Of a DNA stretch of 64,000 nt, positions 14,881 to 26,434 are shown in pieces; positions within the stretch are counted from its first letter, which is position 1; the number at the start of each line of letters is the position of its first letter. The stretch comes from Pseudomonas putida (lineage in GTDB: Bacteria; Pseudomonadota; Gammaproteobacteria; Pseudomonadales; Pseudomonadaceae). Made by a program: the position numbers and the translations under genes. The stretch lies in assembly GCF_030159595.1 (NCBI RefSeq), contig NZ_BSKJ01000015.1:24816-88815 (forward strand), read 5' to 3'. The notes beneath the pieces are model-generated. The model was not told the DNA's origin. It did not search any database and saw nothing but the letters and a program-made list of their open reading frames with translations.

Positions 14881-17628
14881 TCAGTGAGCTTCGTCCCAAT
14901 TCGCACCAATTCCTGCCTCCACCAGTAGCGGCACATCCAGCTGCGCGGCCCGGCTCATGTGCTGGCGAATTTCATCTTTCACCTGCTGAACCAGGTCTTC
15001 ACGCACCTCAAGTACCAGTTCGTCGTGTACCTGCAGGATCACCCGGGCATCCAGCCCACTCTCGGTCAGCCAGTTGTCCACATTGACCATCGCTCGCTTG
15101 ATGATGTCGGCCGCCGTGCCCTGCATGGGCGCGTTGATCGCCGTGCGCTCAGCGCCTTTGCGCAAGGCCGGGTTCTTGGCGTTGATATCCGGCAGGTACA
15201 AGCGACGCCCGAACAGGGTTTCGACAAAGCCTTGTTCGGCCGCCTGGGCACGGGTGCGCTCCATGTAGGCCAGCACGCCCGGGTAGCGGGCGAAGTAGCG
15301 GTCGATGTAGTCCTGCGACTGCTTGCGGTCGACACCGATCTGCTTGGCCAGGCCAAAGGCGCTCATGCCGTAGATCAGGCCGAAGTTGATGGCCTTGGCT
15401 TTGCGGCGTTGATCGGTAGTGACGTCTTCCAGCGCCACGCCGAACACTTCCGCCGCCGTGGCACGGTGCACGTCCAGGTCATTGCGGAAGGCATGCAGCA
15501 AGCCTTCGTCCTTGGCCAGGTGGGCCATGATGCGCAGCTCGATCTGCGAGTAGTCCGCCGCCAACAGCTTGTAGCCCGGGCTGGCAATGAACGCCTGGCG
15601 AATACGTCGGCCTTCGGCGGTGCGGATCGGGATGTTCTGCAGGTTCGGGTCGCTGGACGACAGACGGCCGGTTGCCGCCACTGCCTGCTGGTAGGAGGTG
15701 TGGATTCGCCCGGTGCGCGGGTTGATCTGGCCCGGCAACTTGTCGGTGTAGGTGCTCTTGAGCTTGCTCAGGCTGCGGTACTGCATCAGCACCTCAGGCA
15801 GCGGGTAGCCTTGCTCGGCCAACTCGTCGAGCACGGCCTCGGCGGTGGATGGCTGGCCCTTGGCAGTCTTGCTCAGCACCGGCATGCCCAGCTTGTCGTA
15901 GAGGATCGAGCCCAACTGCTTGGGCGAGCCGAGATTGAATTCCTCACCGGCCAGCTCATAAGCGCGCTGTTCCAGCTCGGCCATCTTCACGCCCAGTTCA
16001 CCGCTCTGTACATGCAGCAGCGCAGCGTCGACCAGCGCACCCTGGCGCTCGATCTTGGCCAGCACCGGCACCAGCGGCATCTCGATCTCCATCAGTACCG
16101 GCTGCACGCTCGGCGTCTGCGCCAGGCGGGCCTGCAGTGCCTGGTGCAGGCGCAGGGTGATGTCGGCGTCTTCGGCAGCGTAAGGGCCGGCCTTGTCCAG
16201 GTGGATCTGGTTGAAGGTCAGCTGCTTGGCACCCTTGCCGGCGATGTCCTCGAAGGCGATTGTGGCGTGGTCGAGGTACTTCTGCGCCAGGCTGTCCATG
16301 TCGTGACGGGTGGCCGTGGAGTTCAACACATACGACTCGAGCATGGTGTCGTAGGCCACACCACGCATTTCGATGGCGGGCGAGCCGTTGGCGAGGATAT
16401 TGATGTCGTACTTGGCGTTCTGCCCGACCTTGGCTTTGGCCGCATCTTCCAGCAGCGGTTTCAGTGCCAGCAACACGGCCTCGCGGCCCAGCTGAACCGG
16501 CGCGCCTTCATAGTCGTGGGTCAAGGGCACATAAGCGGCCTCATGCGGCTCGACGGCGAACGACAGGCCGACCAACTGCGCCTGCTGGGCGTCCAGGCCG
16601 GTGGTCTCGGTGTCGAAGGCGAACAGCGGCGCTTGGCGCAGCTTTTCCAGCCAGGCATCGAAACGGGCCTGGTCGAGGATGGTTTCGTACTTGGGCTCGA
16701 CCTTGGCGGCGAGTTCCTCGACCGGTGCAACGTCATCACCGGCCCTGGCGGCGTCACGCTGAACCTCAGCGACCCAACTCTTGAACTCCATCTCGTTGTA
16801 CAGCGCCAGCAGCGCTTCACGATCTGGCTCGCCGCACACCAGCGCATCGACCTCGACATCCAGCGGTACATCGACCTTGATGGTGGCCAGCTCATAGGAC
16901 AGGAACGCCGCGTCCCGGTGCTCCTCCAGCTTGGCCGGCAGGGTCTTGGCGCCGCGAATGGCCAGTGCCGGGACCTTGTCCAGGTTGGCATACAAGTCGC
17001 TAAGGCCGCCGCCGATACCTGTCAGCAGGCCGACGGCAGTTTTTTCGCCCACACCTGGCACGCCGGGAATGTTGTCGACCTTGTCGCCCATCAGGGCCAG
17101 GAAGTCGATGATGTGTTCCGGGCCGACGCCAAATTTCTCATGCACGCCAGCCACGTCCAGCACGCTTCCGGTCATGGTGTTGACCAAGGTAATGTGCCCG
17201 TCCACCAGCTGCGCCATGTCCTTGTCACCGGTCGAGATGATCACCGGTCGGCCCTGGGCGGCGCTGCTGCGCGCCAGGGTGCCGATGACGTCGTCGGCCT
17301 CGACACCCTCGACGCACAGCAGCGGGTAGCCCAGCGCCCTCACGCTGGCGTGCAGCGGCTCGACCTGCACCCGCAGGTCGTCCGGCATGCTGGGACGGTT
17401 GGCCTTGTAATCGGCGTACATGGCATCGCGGAAGGTGCCGCCCTTGGCGTCGAACACCACCGCGAAGAGGCTGTCGGGGTATTGCTTGCGCAGGCTCTTG
17501 AGCATGTTCAACACCCCCTTCACCGCACCGGTCGGCATGCCCTTGGACGTGGTCAGCGGCGGCAGGGCGTGGAAGGCGCGGTACAGGTAGGAGGAACCGT
17601 CCACGAGGACGAGGGGCGCTTGGCTCAT
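14881..17628 (-). CDS. polA: DNA polymerase I
   Basis: A 915-residue repair and Okazaki-fragment polymerase. The 5'-3' exonuclease domain (about 1-290) begins LVLVDGSSYLYRAFHALPPL. The 3'-5' proofreading domain (about 310-500) keeps the DxE motif in FDTETTGLD, so proofreading should be active. The polymerase domain has motif A AADYSQIELRI, the O-helix RRKAKAINFGLIYG and motif C VHDELVLEV. I chose the ATG at 17628 (MSQAPLVLVDG); the longer frame upstream lacks family support. The sRNA locus follows the stop, as in enterics. Confidence 0.97.
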   Translation of the reverse strand: MSQAPLVLVDGSSYLYRAFHALPPLTTSKGMPTGAVKGVLNMLKSLRKQYPDSLFAVVFDAKGGTFRDAMYADYKANRPSMPDDLRVQVEPLHASVRALGYPLLCVEGVEADDVIGTLARSSAAQGRPVIISTGDKDMAQLVDGHITLVNTMTGSVLDVAGVHEKFGVGPEHIIDFLALMGDKVDNIPGVPGVGEKTAVGLLTGIGGGLSDLYANLDKVPALAIRGAKTLPAKLEEHRDAAFLSYELATIKVDVPLDVEVDALVCGEPDREALLALYNEMEFKSWVAEVQRDAARAGDDVAPVEELAAKVEPKYETILDQARFDAWLEKLRQAPLFAFDTETTGLDAQQAQLVGLSFAVEPHEAAYVPLTHDYEGAPVQLGREAVLLALKPLLEDAAKAKVGQNAKYDINILANGSPAIEMRGVAYDTMLESYVLNSTATRHDMDSLAQKYLDHATIAFEDIAGKGAKQLTFNQIHLDKAGPYAAEDADITLRLHQALQARLAQTPSVQPVLMEIEMPLVPVLAKIERQGALVDAALLHVQSGELGVKMAELEQRAYELAGEEFNLGSPKQLGSILYDKLGMPVLSKTAKGQPSTAEAVLDELAEQGYPLPEVLMQYRSLSKLKSTYTDKLPGQINPRTGRIHTSYQQAVAATGRLSSSDPNLQNIPIRTAEGRRIRQAFIASPGYKLLAADYSQIELRIMAHLAKDEGLLHAFRNDLDVHRATAAEVFGVALEDVTTDQRRKAKAINFGLIYGMSAFGLAKQIGVDRKQSQDYIDRYFARYPGVLAYMERTRAQAAEQGFVETLFGRRLYLPDINAKNPALRKGAERTAINAPMQGTAADIIKRAMVNVDNWLTESGLDARVILQVHDELVLEVREDLVQQVKDEIRQHMSRAAQLDVPLLVEAGIGANWDEAH

Positions 17629-17703
17629 GAGCAGAATCAACCTTTTCGACGGGTCCGGCGCTAGAATAGCCAGAATCATTGACGACAAAGGGACTAGGTT
17701 ATC

Positions 17704-17991
17704 ATGCGTACACTCAATCGCCTGTTACTGCTCGGCCTGTTGGCAACCATGCCTGTCGTTACCCTGGCGGCGGACGACGCCCCCTCGGCCGATCCCGAGG
17801 TGACCATTCGCACGGAAGGCGACAAAACCATCCAGGAATACCGGCAAAACGGGTTCCTGTATGCGATCAAGATCACGCCGAAAAACGGCAAGCCATATTT
17901 TCTGGTGCGCGCTGATGGCACTGATGCCAATTTCATTCGATCCGACCAGCCGGACATGCTGATTCCGTCCTGGAAGATCTTCGAGTGGTAA
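17704..17991 (+). CDS. DUF2782 periplasmic protein
   Basis: 95 residues with a signal peptide (MRTLNRLLLLGLLATMPVVTLA). The mature domain reads EVTIRTEGDKTIQEYRQNG and ends FIRSDQPDMLIPSWKIFEW. This is the DUF2782 pattern, usually found next to polA and thrB in pseudomonads. The function is unknown; the basic and aromatic surface residues suggest a small beta-rich periplasmic protein. It diverges from polA and leads into thrB with a 69-base gap. Confidence 0.85.
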   Translation: MRTLNRLLLLGLLATMPVVTLAADDAPSADPEVTIRTEGDKTIQEYRQNGFLYAIKITPKNGKPYFLVRADGTDANFIRSDQPDMLIPSWKIFEW

Positions 17992-18060
17992 TCTGACGCG
18001 CACCGTTCACATCAACCCGGCACTTCCCGGCGGAAGTGCCCGTATGGGCAATTTTTCATC

Positions 18061-19011
18061 ATGTCAGTCTTCACCCCCGTGACCCGGCCTGAGCTGGAAA
18101 CCTTTCTGGCGCCGTACGAGCTGGGCCGTCTGCTCGACTTCCAGGGCATTGCCGCCGGCACCGAGAACAGCAATTTCTTCGTCAGCCTCGAACAGGGGGA
18201 GTTCGTCCTGACGCTGATCGAGCGCGGGCCGAGCGAGGACATGCCGTTCTTCATCGAACTGCTCGATACCCTGCACACTGCCGACATGCCGGTGCCCTAT
18301 GCCATTCGTGACCGCGACGGCAATGGCCTGCGCGAACTGTGCGGCAAGCCTGCGCTGCTGCAACCACGCCTGTCGGGCAAGCACATCAAAGCGCCGAACA
18401 ACCAGCATTGCGCCCAGGTTGGCGAGCTGCTGGCACACATTCACCTGGCTACCCGCGAGCACATCATCGAGCGCCGCACTGACCGTGGCCTGGACTGGAT
18501 GCTGGCCTCGGGTGCCGAGCTGCTGCCGCGCCTGTCCGCTGAGCAAGCCGCACTGCTGCAGCCGGCACTGGATGAAATTACCGCGCACAAGGCGCAGATC
18601 CTGGCGTTGCCGCGGGCCAACCTGCATGCCGACCTGTTCCGCGACAATGTGATGTTCGAAGGCACCCACCTGACCGGTGTGATCGACTTCTACAACGCCT
18701 GCTCCGGGCCGATGCTGTATGACATCGCCATCACCGTGAACGACTGGTGCCTGGATGAGAAGGGCGCAGTGGATGTACCGCGTGCTCAGGCGCTGCTGGC
18801 AGCTTATGCAGCGCTGCGGCCGTTCACGGCGGCCGAGGCCGAACTGTGGCCGGAAATGTTGCGGGTAGGGTGTGTGCGCTTCTGGCTGTCGCGTCTGATT
18901 GCGGCGGAATCGTTCGCCGGGATGGATGTGATGATCCATGACCCTAGCGAGTTTGAAGTGCGTTTGGCGCAGCGCCAGCAAGTGGCTTTGCACTTGCCGT
19001 TTGCCCTCTGA
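18061..19011 (+). CDS. thrB: Homoserine kinase (aminoglycoside-phosphotransferase fold)
   Basis: Phosphorylates L-homoserine in threonine synthesis. This is the APH-fold type used by pseudomonads and rhizobia, not the GHMP-fold ThrB of E. coli. The catalytic loop reads NLHADLFRDN (about 194-203) and the metal motif is GVIDFYNA; the N-terminal lobe carries ENSNFFV. The length of 316 residues is typical. The likely partner enzymes are elsewhere. A REP pair follows the stop. Confidence 0.92.
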   Translation: MSVFTPVTRPELETFLAPYELGRLLDFQGIAAGTENSNFFVSLEQGEFVLTLIERGPSEDMPFFIELLDTLHTADMPVPYAIRDRDGNGLRELCGKPALLQPRLSGKHIKAPNNQHCAQVGELLAHIHLATREHIIERRTDRGLDWMLASGAELLPRLSAEQAALLQPALDEITAHKAQILALPRANLHADLFRDNVMFEGTHLTGVIDFYNACSGPMLYDIAITVNDWCLDEKGAVDVPRAQALLAAYAALRPFTAAEAELWPEMLRVGCVRFWLSRLIAAESFAGMDVMIHDPSEFEVRLAQRQQVALHLPFAL

Positions 19012-19026
19012 TACCGGGTCTGCTTC

Positions 19027-19108
19027 TTCGCGGGTGAACCCGCTCCCACAGGTACGGCGATAGGCTTGAGACTAGCGCTATCCCTGTGGGAGCGGGTTTA
19101 CCCGCGAA
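19027..19108. repeat. REP pair B (inverted)
   Basis: TTCGCGGGTGAACCCGCTCCCAC and, inverted, GTGGGAGCGGGTTTACCCGCGAA flank a spacer of about 35 bases. It lies between the convergent thrB and znuA stops. Confidence 0.88.
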
Positions 19109-19123
19109 TAGGCCGGAACAGGC

Positions 19124-20032
19124 TTACAGCTGCTCCAGGCACCCAGCCAAGTCCCCGCCCAGCTTCTCCAGCAACCGCTCATACCCTTTGCCATCCACCG
19201 GATCGGTACCACCCAGTGCATCCAGCTCGGCCAAACGCACCGGCAGCCCGGCAGTCAGGGTCTCGGCCAGGCGTGGCCGCAGAGGCGGTTCGCTGAACAC
19301 GCAGGTCTTGCCCACTTCCTGCAGGCGCTTGCGCATGGCAGCAACATGTTGCGCCCCAGGCTGCACCTCGGACGCCACGCTGAACACGCCGGTATGCTTC
19401 AAGCCATATTCAGCCTCGAAGTAATCGAATGCTTCGTGGAACACGAAGTACGGTTTGTCGGCAATACCCGCCACCCGCGCCTTGATTCGCCCATCCAGCG
19501 CATCCAGGCGCTCATCGAACGCCTTGAGGTTGCTCTGGTAGCGCGCCGCATTGGCCGGGTCTACCTGAGCCAGGTCCGCTGCCATTTTCGCCGCGATTAC
19601 CCGCGCATTGACCGACGAAAGCCACAAGTGCGCATCCAGGCTACCCGGGCGGTGATCGTGGTCATGGTCGTCGTGGTCTTCTTCCTCATGGGAATGGCTG
19701 TCCTCGCCAAAGTGACGCAGCTTCATGCCCGTCAGCGACTGCACGGCCACCGTAGGCTTGCTGCGGCTGCCCAGCACGCGTGGCAGGAAGCTCTCCATGT
19801 CCGGGCCGATCCAGTACAGCAGATCAGCATCGCCAACACGCCGCACGTCAGAAGGGCGCAGCGCGTAGTGGTGGGGTGAAGCACCTGGCGGCAACAGCAC
19901 GTCAGGGCTGCCAACGCCATCCTGCACGGCAGCAGCGATCTGCTGCAGGGGCTTGATACTGGTGAGCACACGCACATCGGCCTGGGCGGAAAATGCGATG
20001 AAAGCGACAAACAGAGCTAGGAATCGGGACAC
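19124..20032 (-). CDS. znuA: Zinc ABC transporter, periplasmic binding protein ZnuA
   Basis: The high-affinity Zn(II) receptor for ZnuBC, 302 residues from the GTG at 20032 (encoding MSRFLALFVAFIAFSAQA, a signal peptide). Zinc ligands are expected in SPHHYALRPSD, SLDAHLWLSS and FHEAFDYFE. The charged loop between them is His/Asp/Glu-rich (SHEEEDHDDHDHDH), as in ZnuA. The two cysteines near the C-terminus (TCVFSEP and AGCLEQL) match the family disulfide. It diverges from zur, with a Zur-like box in the 66-base gap. Confidence 0.93.
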   Translation of the reverse strand: MSRFLALFVAFIAFSAQADVRVLTSIKPLQQIAAAVQDGVGSPDVLLPPGASPHHYALRPSDVRRVGDADLLYWIGPDMESFLPRVLGSRSKPTVAVQSLTGMKLRHFGEDSHSHEEEDHDDHDHDHRPGSLDAHLWLSSVNARVIAAKMAADLAQVDPANAARYQSNLKAFDERLDALDGRIKARVAGIADKPYFVFHEAFDYFEAEYGLKHTGVFSVASEVQPGAQHVAAMRKRLQEVGKTCVFSEPPLRPRLAETLTAGLPVRLAELDALGGTDPVDGKGYERLLEKLGGDLAGCLEQL

Positions 20033-20059
20033 GGTGGATACTCGAGTCGTCAGAAACAG

Positions 20060-20072
20060 GTAACATAATAAC
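20060..20072. promoter_or_regulatory. Zur box between znuA and zur
   Basis: On the minus strand the site reads GTTATTATGTTAC, ten of thirteen positions of the Zur core GTTATAATATAAC. It is 28 bases from the znuA start and 27 from the zur start, so one site could repress both transcripts when zinc is replete. Confidence 0.6.
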
Positions 20073-20098
20073 GTCTCCATCCAGAACCGTCGCTGCCC

Positions 20099-20584
20099 AT
20101 GTCCATCACGCCGCTGGCCAACCGTCCTCACGATCACTCCCACTGCGTACACAGCGCACTGGCTGAAGCCGACGCCTTGTGCACCCGCCAGGGCCTGCGC
20201 CTGACCGCGCTGCGCCGCCGTGTGCTGGAGCTGGTGTGGCAGAGCCACAAGCCGCTGGGCGCCTACGACATCCTCGCCGTGCTCAGCGAGCAGGACGGCC
20301 GCCGCGCCGCGCCGCCCACGGTGTACCGCGCGCTGGACTTCCTGCTGGAAAACGGCCTGGTGCACCGCATCGCATCGCTCAACGCCTTTATCGGCTGCAG
20401 CCACCCCGAGCACCTGCATCAGGGCCAGTTCCTGATCTGCCGCGAATGCCATGTGGCCATCGAGCTGGAACAAAGCAGCATCAGCGAAGCCATCATCAAC
20501 AGCGCCAAGGGCGTAGGCTTCACGGTCGAGACCCAGACGGTCGAAGTGGTCGGGCTGTGCAGCAACTGCCGGAGCGCGGCATGA
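20099..20584 (+). CDS. zur: Zinc uptake regulator Zur (Fur family)
   Basis: A zinc-responsive repressor of 161 residues. The winged helix (about 20-95) includes RQGLRLTALRRRVLELVW and the recognition region APPTVYRALDFLLENGLVH. The dimerisation and metal domain follows: GCSHPEHLHQGQF, the structural-zinc pair CREC and the terminal CSNC. It is the first gene of zur-znuC-znuB; its TGA overlaps the znuC ATG. Location on the Zur box implies negative autoregulation. Confidence 0.95.
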   Translation: MSITPLANRPHDHSHCVHSALAEADALCTRQGLRLTALRRRVLELVWQSHKPLGAYDILAVLSEQDGRRAAPPTVYRALDFLLENGLVHRIASLNAFIGCSHPEHLHQGQFLICRECHVAIELEQSSISEAIINSAKGVGFTVETQTVEVVGLCSNCRSAA

Positions 20585-21354
20585 GCGACGCGCTGATCCG
20601 CCTGGAGCAGGTCGGCGTGACCTTTGGCGGCGAGGCGGTGCTCGACAGCATCGACCTGTCGGTGGCGCCGGGCCAGATCGTCACCCTGATCGGCCCCAAT
20701 GGAGCGGGCAAGACCACGTTGGTGCGCGCCGTACTCGGGCTGCTCAAGCCGCACCGCGGCAAGGTATGGCGCAAGCCGAAACTGCGTATTGGCTACATGC
20801 CGCAGAAGATCCAGGTCGATGCCACACTGCCGCTGTCGGTGCTGCGCTTCTTGCGCCTGGTGCCCGGCGTAGACCGCACGGCAGCCTTGTCAGCGTTGCA
20901 GGAAGTGGGCGCCGAGCAGGTCATCGACAGCCCGATCCAGACCATTTCGGGTGGCGAGATGCAGCGCGTGCTGCTGGCCCGCGCCTTGCTGCGCGAACCT
21001 CAATTGCTGGTGCTCGACGAGCCGGTGCAGGGCGTGGACGTGGTCGGCCAGACCGAGCTGTACAACCTCATCACCCGCCTGCGCGACCGCCACGGCTGCG
21101 GCGTGCTGATGGTGTCCCACGACCTGCACCTGGTGATGAGCGCCACCGACCAGGTGGTGTGCCTGAACCGCCATGTGTGCTGCTCGGGCCACCCGGAGCA
21201 AGTCAGCAACGACCCGGCCTTCGTAGAACTGTTCGGCCAGAACGCCCCGAGCCTGGCCGTTTACCACCACCATCACGACCACAGCCACGACCTGCACGGC
21301 TCGGTCGTCGCCCCCGGCACCCATGTTCACGGAGAGCACTGCAAGCATGGCTGA
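20581..21354 (+). CDS. znuC: Zinc ABC transporter ATPase ZnuC
   Basis: The cytoplasmic ATP-hydrolysing subunit of the zinc importer, 257 residues. Walker A is GPNGAGKTT, the Q-loop YMPQKIQ, the signature SGGEMQRVLLARA, Walker B LLVLDEPVQGVD and the H-loop SHDLH. The C-terminal tail is His-rich (YHHHHDHSHD and HVHGEHCKHG), probably binding zinc. ATGA overlap with zur and an 8-base overlap with znuB indicate tight translational coupling. Confidence 0.95.
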   Translation: MSDALIRLEQVGVTFGGEAVLDSIDLSVAPGQIVTLIGPNGAGKTTLVRAVLGLLKPHRGKVWRKPKLRIGYMPQKIQVDATLPLSVLRFLRLVPGVDRTAALSALQEVGAEQVIDSPIQTISGGEMQRVLLARALLREPQLLVLDEPVQGVDVVGQTELYNLITRLRDRHGCGVLMVSHDLHLVMSATDQVVCLNRHVCCSGHPEQVSNDPAFVELFGQNAPSLAVYHHHHDHSHDLHGSVVAPGTHVHGEHCKHG

Positions 21355-22129
21355 TTTTCTTCTTTACGCCTTGCTTGCGGGATTGTCCCTGGCAGTAGTT
21401 GCGGGCCCACTCGGCTCTTTCGTGGTGTGGCGGCGCATGGCGTATTTCGGCGATACCCTGTCCCACGCCGCGCTGCTAGGCGTGGCAATGGGTTTCGTGC
21501 TGGACGTAAGCCCGGCCTTGGCGGTAACCGTGGGCTGCCTGTTGCTGGCGATCCTGCTGGTCACCTTGCAGCAACGCCAACCGCTGGCCTCCGACACCCT
21601 GCTCGGCATCCTCGCCCCCAGTACCCTGTCGCTGGGCCTGGTGGCGCTGAGCTTCATGCACGATGTGCGCATCGACCTCATGGCCTACCTGTTCGGCGAC
21701 CTGCTGGCCATCAGCACCACCGACCTGGCCTGGATCCTCGGCGGCAGTGCGCTGGTCCTGCTGCTGCTCGCCGTGCTGTGGCGGCCGTTGCTGGCGGTTA
21801 CCGTGCACGAAGAACTGGCGATGGTCGAAGGCCTGCCCGTGGCCGGCCTGCGCATGGCGCTGATGCTGCTGATTGCAGTGGTCATTGCAGTCGCCATGAA
21901 GATCGTCGGTGTGTTGCTGATCACTTCGCTGTTGATCATCCCTGCCGCTGCGGCGCAACGTCACGCCCGCTCCCCCGAGCAGATGGCCCTGGGCGCCAGC
22001 CTGCTGGGCGTAACCGCCGTCTGCGGTGGCCTGGCCATGTCGTGGTTCAAGGATACACCCGCCGGCCCGTCGATCGTGGTCTGCGCGGCAGTGCTATTCT
22101 TGCTGAGCCTGGCCTTGCCGAAACGTTGA
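21347..22129 (+). CDS. znuB: Zinc ABC transporter permease ZnuB
   Basis: The inner-membrane channel of the zinc importer, 260 residues with about eight hydrophobic segments. Family motifs include RRMAYFGDTLSHAALLGVA near the N-terminus and KIVGVLLITSLLIIPAA in the ABC-3 coupling region. The ATG at 21347 (MADFLLYALLAGLSLAVV) overlaps the end of znuC. Confidence 0.95.
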   Translation: MADFLLYALLAGLSLAVVAGPLGSFVVWRRMAYFGDTLSHAALLGVAMGFVLDVSPALAVTVGCLLLAILLVTLQQRQPLASDTLLGILAPSTLSLGLVALSFMHDVRIDLMAYLFGDLLAISTTDLAWILGGSALVLLLLAVLWRPLLAVTVHEELAMVEGLPVAGLRMALMLLIAVVIAVAMKIVGVLLITSLLIIPAAAAQRHARSPEQMALGASLLGVTAVCGGLAMSWFKDTPAGPSIVVCAAVLFLLSLALPKR

Positions 22130-22256
22130 AAAACAAGGCGTGTGAAGGCATGCCTTGCAACCTTTTGCCGGGTAAAGGGTCTGTAAGACCTGTTTTCGAG
22201 CGTGCGCACCTGGGTGTAGACTTGCTCGCTTTTTGCGCAAATAGAGAGTCGCAGGA

Positions 22257-22964
22257 ATGAAGCCGTTCGCCTCCCGTTATCTGCTTGTTGCCGCGTTTTC
22301 CCTGTTCCTGGCTGCCTGTTCCAGCGCACCGGTCGAACAGGCCACCGCACCTGCCCAAGCCGATGCCTGGCAGCAGTTGCAACAGAACATCGCCAGCAAC
22401 GAGCTGGCCACCGCCGAAGACCAGCTGGCAGCCCTGCAGGCCCAGTCGCCGGGTGACGCGCGCCTGGAGCAATACCAGCGTCAGTTGGCCGAAGCCTATC
22501 TGCAACGCAGCCAGATCGTCCTGCAAAAGGGCGATGTGAACGCGGCAGCTACCGCGCTGGCCCGTGCCCGCGCGCTGATGCCGCAGGCCCCGGCAGTGAC
22601 CGGTGGCGATCCCCTGTCCCAGGCACGCAAGGCCGAGCTGGAGAAGGCAGAAGCTGCCTTGAAAGCCGCTGAAGCCAAGCCCAAGGCCCGCATCATCGAC
22701 CCGACCGCACCGAGCACGGTGGTGGCCTTGAAGACCACCGACAGCCGCGCCATGCGCCGCCAACTCGATGACATTGCCGCCGATGTGGTGAGCTATGACT
22801 GCGAGGTGGTGTTCCAGGTGCCACGTACTGACGATGCGCCGTGGCTGAAGACCTTGCTGGAGAAGCGCGTGCGCAAGATCGACAGTGGGTTTGAGCTGAA
22901 GCAGAAGCATGAGATTCAGCGCTCGCTGCCGGCGCAGGTGGTTCTGGTACCGCATCAGCAGTAA
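22257..22964 (+). CDS. Conserved Pseudomonas lipoprotein (PA5502-like)
   Basis: 235 residues with a type II signal peptide and lipobox LAAC (MKPFASRYLLVAAFSLFLAACSS). The body is helical with TPR-like spacing (about 45-150: WQQLQQNIASNELATAEDQL, then AYLQRSQIVLQKGDVNAAATALARA). It ends in a folded region (DIAADVVSYDCEVVFQVPRTDDAPW). Conservation beside the znu operon is known in pseudomonads, but no function is. It may be cotranscribed with zur-znuCB after a 127-base gap. Confidence 0.72.
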   Translation: MKPFASRYLLVAAFSLFLAACSSAPVEQATAPAQADAWQQLQQNIASNELATAEDQLAALQAQSPGDARLEQYQRQLAEAYLQRSQIVLQKGDVNAAATALARARALMPQAPAVTGGDPLSQARKAELEKAEAALKAAEAKPKARIIDPTAPSTVVALKTTDSRAMRRQLDDIAADVVSYDCEVVFQVPRTDDAPWLKTLLEKRVRKIDSGFELKQKHEIQRSLPAQVVLVPHQQ

Positions 22965-22970
22965 AAAAAG

Positions 22971-23055
22971 CTTCGCGGGTAAACCCGCTCCCACAGGGTT
23001 CTGCACAGGCCCCAAGGTCGGTGCAATTCCTGTGGGAGCGGGTTTACCCGCGAAG
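22971..23055. repeat. REP pair C (inverted)
   Basis: CTTCGCGGGTAAACCCGCTCCCAC and its inverted partner flank about 35 bases, immediately after the lipoprotein stop and before the convergent katE stop. Confidence 0.88.
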
Positions 23056-23063
23056 AGGCCCTA

Positions 23064-25199
<2,136 letters not shown>

Positions 25200-25426
25200 G
25201 GTCGGCTCTCCTCATCAGTCTTCAGGCGTGCCCGTTGCGGGCTTGTTCAACTAGTGACTGGGCGGCTTCGCCGAGCGTTCAATCAGGATTACCGGTTGTC
25301 GCGATATGCCCGATGGATTGGTGCATTACGAAATAAATGCTAAGAACAGCTATGGGAAAAGGCTAAAATGCGCGACCTCAGCTAACCGCTGACCCCAATT
25401 TCAATGCGCCCCACAAGGTTCGCTAC

Positions 25427-26434
25427 GTGATCGAGTTCCAACAGGTACATAAGACCTACCGCGTTGCCGGTAGGGAAATCCCCGCACTGAATCCGACCAG
25501 CCTGACCATCGAAGATGGCCAGGTGTTCGGCCTGATCGGCCATTCCGGCGCTGGCAAAAGCACCATGCTGCGCCTGATCAACCGCCTGGAAGAACCTTCC
25601 GGCGGCAAGATCATCGTCGACGGCGAAGACGTCACCGCGTTCAACGCCAGCCAGTTGCGTGGCTTCCGCCAGCAGGTCGGGATGATTTTCCAGCACTTCA
25701 ACCTGCTGGCCTCCAAGACCGTCGCCGACAACGTCGCCCTGCCATTGACCCTGGCCGGCGAGCTGTCGCGCAGCGAAATCGACAAGCGCGTCACCGAGCT
25801 GCTGGCCCGCGTGGGCCTGTCGGACCACGCCAAAAAGTACCCGGCGCAGCTGTCCGGCGGCCAGAAGCAGCGCGTCGGCATCGCCCGCGCTCTGTCCACC
25901 AACCCGAAAATCCTGCTGTGCGACGAGGCCACCAGTGCCCTCGACCCGCAAACCACGGCCTCGGTCCTGCAACTGCTGGCCGAGATCAACCGTGAGCTGA
26001 AGCTGACCATCGTGCTGATCACCCACGAAATGGACGTGATCCGCCGGGTCTGCGACTGCGTGGCGGTGATGGACGCCGGCCAGATCGTCGAGAAAGGCTC
26101 GGTGGCCGATGTGTTCCTGCACCCGCAGCACCCCACCACCAAGCGCTTTGTCCAGGAAGACGAGCAGGTCGACGAAGGCGAGCAGCGCGACGACTTCGCC
26201 CATGTCCCGGGCCGCATCGTGCGCCTGACCTTCCAGGGCGACGCCACCTACGCGCCGCTGCTGGGCACCGTGGCCCGCGAAACCGGTGTGGACTACAGCA
26301 TCCTCGCCGGGCGTATTGACCGCATCAAGGACGTCCCCTATGGCCAGCTCACCCTCGCCCTGATCGGCGGTGACATGGAAGCGGCGTTCGCCCGCTTCAA
26401 GGCAGCTGACGTACATATGGAGGTACTGCGTTGA
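25427..26434 (+). CDS. metN: Methionine ABC transporter ATPase MetN
   Basis: The ATPase of the D/L-methionine importer, 335 residues from a GTG start. Walker A is GHSGAGKST, the signature LSGGQKQRVGIARA and Walker B LLCDEATSALD. The C-terminal NIL domain (about 260-335), which in this family binds methionine and inhibits transport, is present. The stop overlaps the metI ATG. A possible -10 (TAAAAT at 25364-25369) lies upstream, without a good -35. Confidence 0.93.
   Translation: MIEFQQVHKTYRVAGREIPALNPTSLTIEDGQVFGLIGHSGAGKSTMLRLINRLEEPSGGKIIVDGEDVTAFNASQLRGFRQQVGMIFQHFNLLASKTVADNVALPLTLAGELSRSEIDKRVTELLARVGLSDHAKKYPAQLSGGQKQRVGIARALSTNPKILLCDEATSALDPQTTASVLQLLAEINRELKLTIVLITHEMDVIRRVCDCVAVMDAGQIVEKGSVADVFLHPQHPTTKRFVQEDEQVDEGEQRDDFAHVPGRIVRLTFQGDATYAPLLGTVARETGVDYSILAGRIDRIKDVPYGQLTLALIGGDMEAAFARFKAADVHMEVLR

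Noticed and set aside
14959..17664. A 901-codon open frame antisense to polA
   Set aside because: It mirrors the high-GC codon positions of polA, has no family motifs and begins within polA's coding sequence.
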